The position numbers and the translations under genes were made by a program. Positions 44,095-46,954 of a DNA stretch of 46,954 nucleotides are shown piece after piece. Origin of the DNA: Telmatospirillum siberiense. Its GTDB lineage: Bacteria; Pseudomonadota; Alphaproteobacteria; Rhodospirillales; Magnetospirillaceae. Below the pieces are notes generated by a model, which was given only the letters and a program-made list of their open reading frames with translations, did no database searches and was not told the DNA's origin. The stretch is taken from assembly GCF_002845745.1 (NCBI RefSeq), contig NZ_PIUM01000043.1, positions 1-46,954 on the forward strand. The letters are read 5' to 3'. Every line of letters begins with the position of its first letter. Within the stretch, counting starts at the first letter, position 1.

Positions 44095-45780
44095 ATGGCT
44101 TGGTTTAACAATCTGTCCGTTGGTCGGAAACTTCTTGTAGCATTCTCGGCTATTCTACTTCTCGTCGCTATTTTGGGAGGGGTGGCCTTTTCGGCTCTTG
44201 GTGATTCGAATGCCGCCGCTCTCGAATTGTCGAGAGATTGGCTGCCCAGCGTCGAAAAGTCGCGAGCGATGCAATATCAGGTGGCCCGGCTCCGCACCAA
44301 CCAGCTGGCCGTTTTGCTCGCCAAGCCCGGTGATCGGGATGACACCTATAAGATGGTGGTGACCGTCCAGAAATCGTTCGAGGAAACGCGGAAATCTTAC
44401 GAGCCGTTGATCTCGTCGCAGGTGGAACGGGATGCCTTCAACAAGCTCATGAGTGATTATTCGACCTTCGATACGGCCTCCAACAAGATGTTCGCCGCCG
44501 TTCGCGACGCGCGGGGAGAAGACGCCATCGACGCCGCCGTCAAGGAGGTCCGCCTGTTGTTCCGCGTGGTTCTGGAGGACGCCGACAAATTGGTGGCCCT
44601 GAACAACGAAGGGGCGAAGCGCTCGATCGAAGCGGCGGAAAAATCCTATGACAACGCCAAGACCATCATCGCCCTGGTCCTCGCCGTGGTTACCGCTCTG
44701 GCCGTCGCCCTGGGGATTGTCCTGCGGACCGTCATCGCCCGGCCGTTGATACAGTTGGATGGCGCCATGGGACAGCTTGCCAGGCACGATACCAACGTTT
44801 CCATCCCCGCCGTCGACCGTGGGGACGAGGTCGGCGCCATGGCGCGGGCCGTGCTGGTATTCAAGGACGGCATGCTGGCGGCCAACCGCCTGGCCGCGCA
44901 ACAGGAGGCCGAACGCGCCGAGAAGGAGCGCCGGGCATCGATGGTGACCGACCTGACCCAGGAATTCGATCAGGCCGCCAGTTCGGTGATCGATATGGTG
45001 GCCGCCGCGGCCGGCGACATGCAGGCGACGGCCAGCGGTCTGTCTTCCGCGGCCGAACAGACCAGCCGGCAAGCCACCGCCGTCGCGATGGCGGCGCAGG
45101 AGGCGTCGAGCAATGTGCAGACGGTGGCTTCGGCGGCGGAGGAGCTGAGTTCCTCGATCGGTGAGATCTCCCGGCAGGTTTCCCAAGCGTCGATGGTCAG
45201 TCAGAAGGCCGTCGACCAGGCGACCCGCACGTCCGAAATCGTCAGCGGGCTGGAAGCGGCCGCCCGGCGGATCGGCGAAGTGGTTTCGCTGATCAACGAC
45301 ATCGCCAGCCAAACCAATCTGCTGGCCCTGAACGCCACCATCGAGGCGGCCAGGGCGGGGGACGCCGGCAAAGGCTTCGCCGTGGTCGCCGGCGAGGTCA
45401 AAAACCTGGCCAATCAGACCGCCCGGGCGACGGATGACATTTCACAGCAGATCGCCTCGGTTCAGCAGGCGACCGAACAGGCCGTCGGCGCCATTGGCGC
45501 GATCACCACGACCATTCAGGACATCGCCCAGATTTCCACCGCGGTGGCGGCCGCCGTCGAGGAACAGGGCGCCGCCACCCTGGAAATCGCCCGCAATGTC
45601 GAACAGGCCGCCGAAGGCACCGGAACCGTGACGGCCAATATCGAAGGGGTCAACCAGGCCGCCGGCGACACAGGGCATTCCGCCCATGACGTTCTGGCCG
45701 CCTCGACGCAGTTATCGCGGGAGGCCGAGCAGATGAGGGCGCTGGTGCGGACATTTCTGGAAAAGGTGCGCGTGGCATAG
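44095..45780 (+). CDS. Methyl-accepting chemotaxis protein (4HB sensor)
   Basis: A 561-aa chemoreceptor. The first membrane helix is about residues 11-35. A periplasmic four-helix-bundle sensor domain (about 36-188) follows, then a second helix (about 190-212), HAMP (about 210-265) and the cytoplasmic signalling hairpin. The tip carries [20 protein letters not shown], the CheA/CheW-binding region. No C-terminal CheR-docking pentapeptide is seen. GGAGAGGAG precedes the ATG in an AT-rich leader. It signals to CheA to bias flagellar rotation; the ligand is unknown. Confidence 0.95.
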   Translation: MAWFNNLSVGRKLLVAFSAILLLVAILGGVAFSALGDSNAAALELSRDWLPSVEKSRAMQYQVARLRTNQLAVLLAKPGDRDDTYKMVVTVQKSFEETRKSYEPLISSQVERDAFNKLMSDYSTFDTASNKMFAAVRDARGEDAIDAAVKEVRLLFRVVLEDADKLVALNNEGAKRSIEAAEKSYDNAKTIIALVLAVVTALAVALGIVLRTVIARPLIQLDGAMGQLARHDTNVSIPAVDRGDEVGAMARAVLVFKDGMLAANRLAAQQEAERAEKERRASMVTDLTQEFDQAASSVIDMVAAAAGDMQATASGLSSAAEQTSRQATAVAMAAQEASSNVQTVASAAEELSSSIGEISRQVSQASMVSQKAVDQATRTSEIVSGLEAAARRIGEVVSLINDIASQTNLLALNATIEAARAGDAGKGFAVVAGEVKNLANQTARATDDISQQIASVQQATEQAVGAIGAITTTIQDIAQISTAVAAAVEEQGAATLEIARNVEQAAEGTGTVTANIEGVNQAAGDTGHSAHDVLAASTQLSREAEQMRALVRTFLEKVRVA

Positions 45781-45837
45781 GGCAGATCGGGCGGCAATGG
45801 TCTTGTCGCCGGTCTTGGCTTATGTCTCAATGTCCCG

Positions 45838-46659
45838 ATGGAAATACCGTACAATATTTCTCCGCCAATCACACTCAGTCCATCTGCGGATTTGGCGAGC
45901 CATTTCCTGGAGTGCGGGGCGCTCAATACCAATCTCAGCCTGGCGCCCGGAAAGCGTTTGGTGATTACTGACGATTTGTTGAATGGAACCATCGCCGATC
46001 CGGCCGCCCTGACCATCGCCGCCATCGTTTCCCGCGATGGCCAGGTGGCCCGGGCGGCGATGATTCCCTTGAGCGTCGCCGCCAGCGGGGCGGGGCATCT
46101 CGACCGGCAGCGCTTCGAGCGGCTGTTTCAATTGATCGAGGAGTCCGCCTTCGACCCGGCCATACGCGAATCGGCCGACGCCTTGATCGTTTCCCGCTTT
46201 CGCGAATCGCAGATCCGCGAATTGGTCGATGAATTGGGGGGAGTGGTCGGGCCCGCGCGGATTCGCTACCGGGCTTTTCTCGACATCATCCGCATGCTGG
46301 TCGACAAGCGCATATCCGGAGCCGCATTTCTGGACGAGTTCGTCGAATTCACCCATGTCGTCGCCGGAAAGCTGGATTTCGGCATCTATTCCATGTGTGT
46401 CGACCGCCTGTTCGGCAGCGAGAACGTGCCTTTGCCGGTAAAGACCTTCCTGCTGAAGGAGGTTCTGCGGTTCCCGCCGCTGATCCGCAAGGAATTGCTG
46501 ACCAACCTTCTGTCGTCAACCAGCGCGCCCACCGAATTGGTGCATCTCGCCCGGGGGGAACTGGCCGGCGTGATGAGCACGGACCAGATCAAGGAAATCG
46601 TCCTGTTCACCACCTTGAAGCTGGCCTGGCAGGCTCAGGCGGCGCTGTCGGCCCGGTGA
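45838..46659 (+). CDS. Unrecognised conserved-looking cytoplasmic protein
   Basis: A 273-aa protein with no signal peptide or membrane helix. The N-terminal 60 residues include a possible beta-rich segment (TNLSLAPGKRLVITDDLLNG). The rest looks helical (FLDIIRMLVDKRISGAAFLD, IKEIVLFTTLKLAWQAQAAL). Codon usage and length support a real gene. It follows the chemoreceptor by 57 bases in the same direction and might be co-transcribed, but I do not recognise the family and infer no function. The ribosome site is weak. Confidence 0.65.
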   Translation: MEIPYNISPPITLSPSADLASHFLECGALNTNLSLAPGKRLVITDDLLNGTIADPAALTIAAIVSRDGQVARAAMIPLSVAASGAGHLDRQRFERLFQLIEESAFDPAIRESADALIVSRFRESQIRELVDELGGVVGPARIRYRAFLDIIRMLVDKRISGAAFLDEFVEFTHVVAGKLDFGIYSMCVDRLFGSENVPLPVKTFLLKEVLRFPPLIRKELLTNLLSSTSAPTELVHLARGELAGVMSTDQIKEIVLFTTLKLAWQAQAALSAR

Positions 46660-46688
46660 GGCGCGGGCGCCCTCAGCGAAATCTGGTA

Positions 46689-46954
46689 TCAGGCCCTGAA
46701 ATAGCTGGTGATCAGCGGGTCGAGAATTTCTTTCAGCGCCCGTTGGATTTCCTCGGCGGATTCCAGGGATCGCATGTTGCTTTTGCGGACGTGGCTGGTC
46801 AGGTCCAGCAGAAAGCTTTCCGCCCGGCGGGAGTTCATCAGGGTTTCCATGCGGGTCGGACCAAGGCGCCGCGCCATGCAGACGGCGGCCACCACCGCCT
46901 CGGGGGAGGCAAGGCCGGCCTGCGTCAATGCCGAAAGGGCGGGGCGCCTTGGTC
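46689..46954 (-). CDS. Unrecognised protein, 3' end (partial)
   Basis: A minus-strand open frame enters from the right edge without an upstream stop and ends at 46689. The visible 88 residues contain LTSHVRKSNMRSLESAEEIQ and end LKEILDPLITSYFRA, which looks soluble and helical. The start lies outside the window. It is convergent with the preceding gene, with 29 bases between. The family is not recognised. Confidence 0.55.
   Translation of the reverse strand, partial: PRRPALSALTQAGLASPEAVVAAVCMARRLGPTRMETLMNSRRAESFLLDLTSHVRKSNMRSLESAEEIQRALKEILDPLITSYFRA

Overview
The window is GC-rich, densely packed alphaproteobacterial chromosome. The gene set fits Rhodospirillales, probably a Magnetospirillum- or Telmatospirillum-like spirillum: AcnB, short MaeB, TRAP and peptide ABC importers, an Ohr/OhrR pair, a 4HB chemoreceptor and TPR-glycosyltransferase proteins. 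This placement is inferred from gene content, not from a marker gene. I saw no rRNA, tRNA, CRISPR array or insertion sequence.

Layout. 1-174 is the 3' end of acnB. 332-7422 is a minus-strand block: aroD, maeB, a HypT-like LysR regulator, a DUF3422 membrane protein, then a tightly coupled three-gene operon (membrane protein, winged-helix regulator, secreted hydrolase). 7790-14953 is one giant gene for a protein made almost entirely of about 298 octapeptide repeats. A near-perfect sigma-54 promoter lies about 110 bases upstream of it. 15151-22990 is a peptide-uptake operon: a GntR/FCD regulator, two ATPases, a binding protein, two permeases and a gamma-glutamyltransferase-family enzyme. It reads as a gamma-glutamyl-peptide or glutathione scavenging unit.

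22972-27961 carries housekeeping and stress genes: an FMN-binding oxidase-like protein and GST with a divergent LysR, nudC, and divergent ohr/ohrR with two matching operators. 28441-31332 is a DctPQM TRAP importer closed by a strong terminator. 31722-33521 is a TPR-glycosyltransferase protein. Next come three 99-bp tandem repeats, mntH, a secreted alpha/beta hydrolase and a miniature flagellar-rod-like protein.

37145-42500 is an accessory region. It holds a type IVb pilin, a PilV/shufflon-like minor pilin, a secreted protein whose 3' part turns AT-rich, an N-terminally truncated tyrosine recombinase, and an AT-rich second TPR-glycosyltransferase gene bracketed by a 40-bp perfect direct repeat of the recombinase's 3' end. 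The window closes with an ABC1/UbiB-family kinase-like protein, a chemoreceptor and two unrecognised proteins.

The strongest candidates for something undescribed are the sigma-54-linked giant octad-repeat protein with its hierarchical DNA repeats, and the pilin/recombinase/glycosyltransferase cassette.
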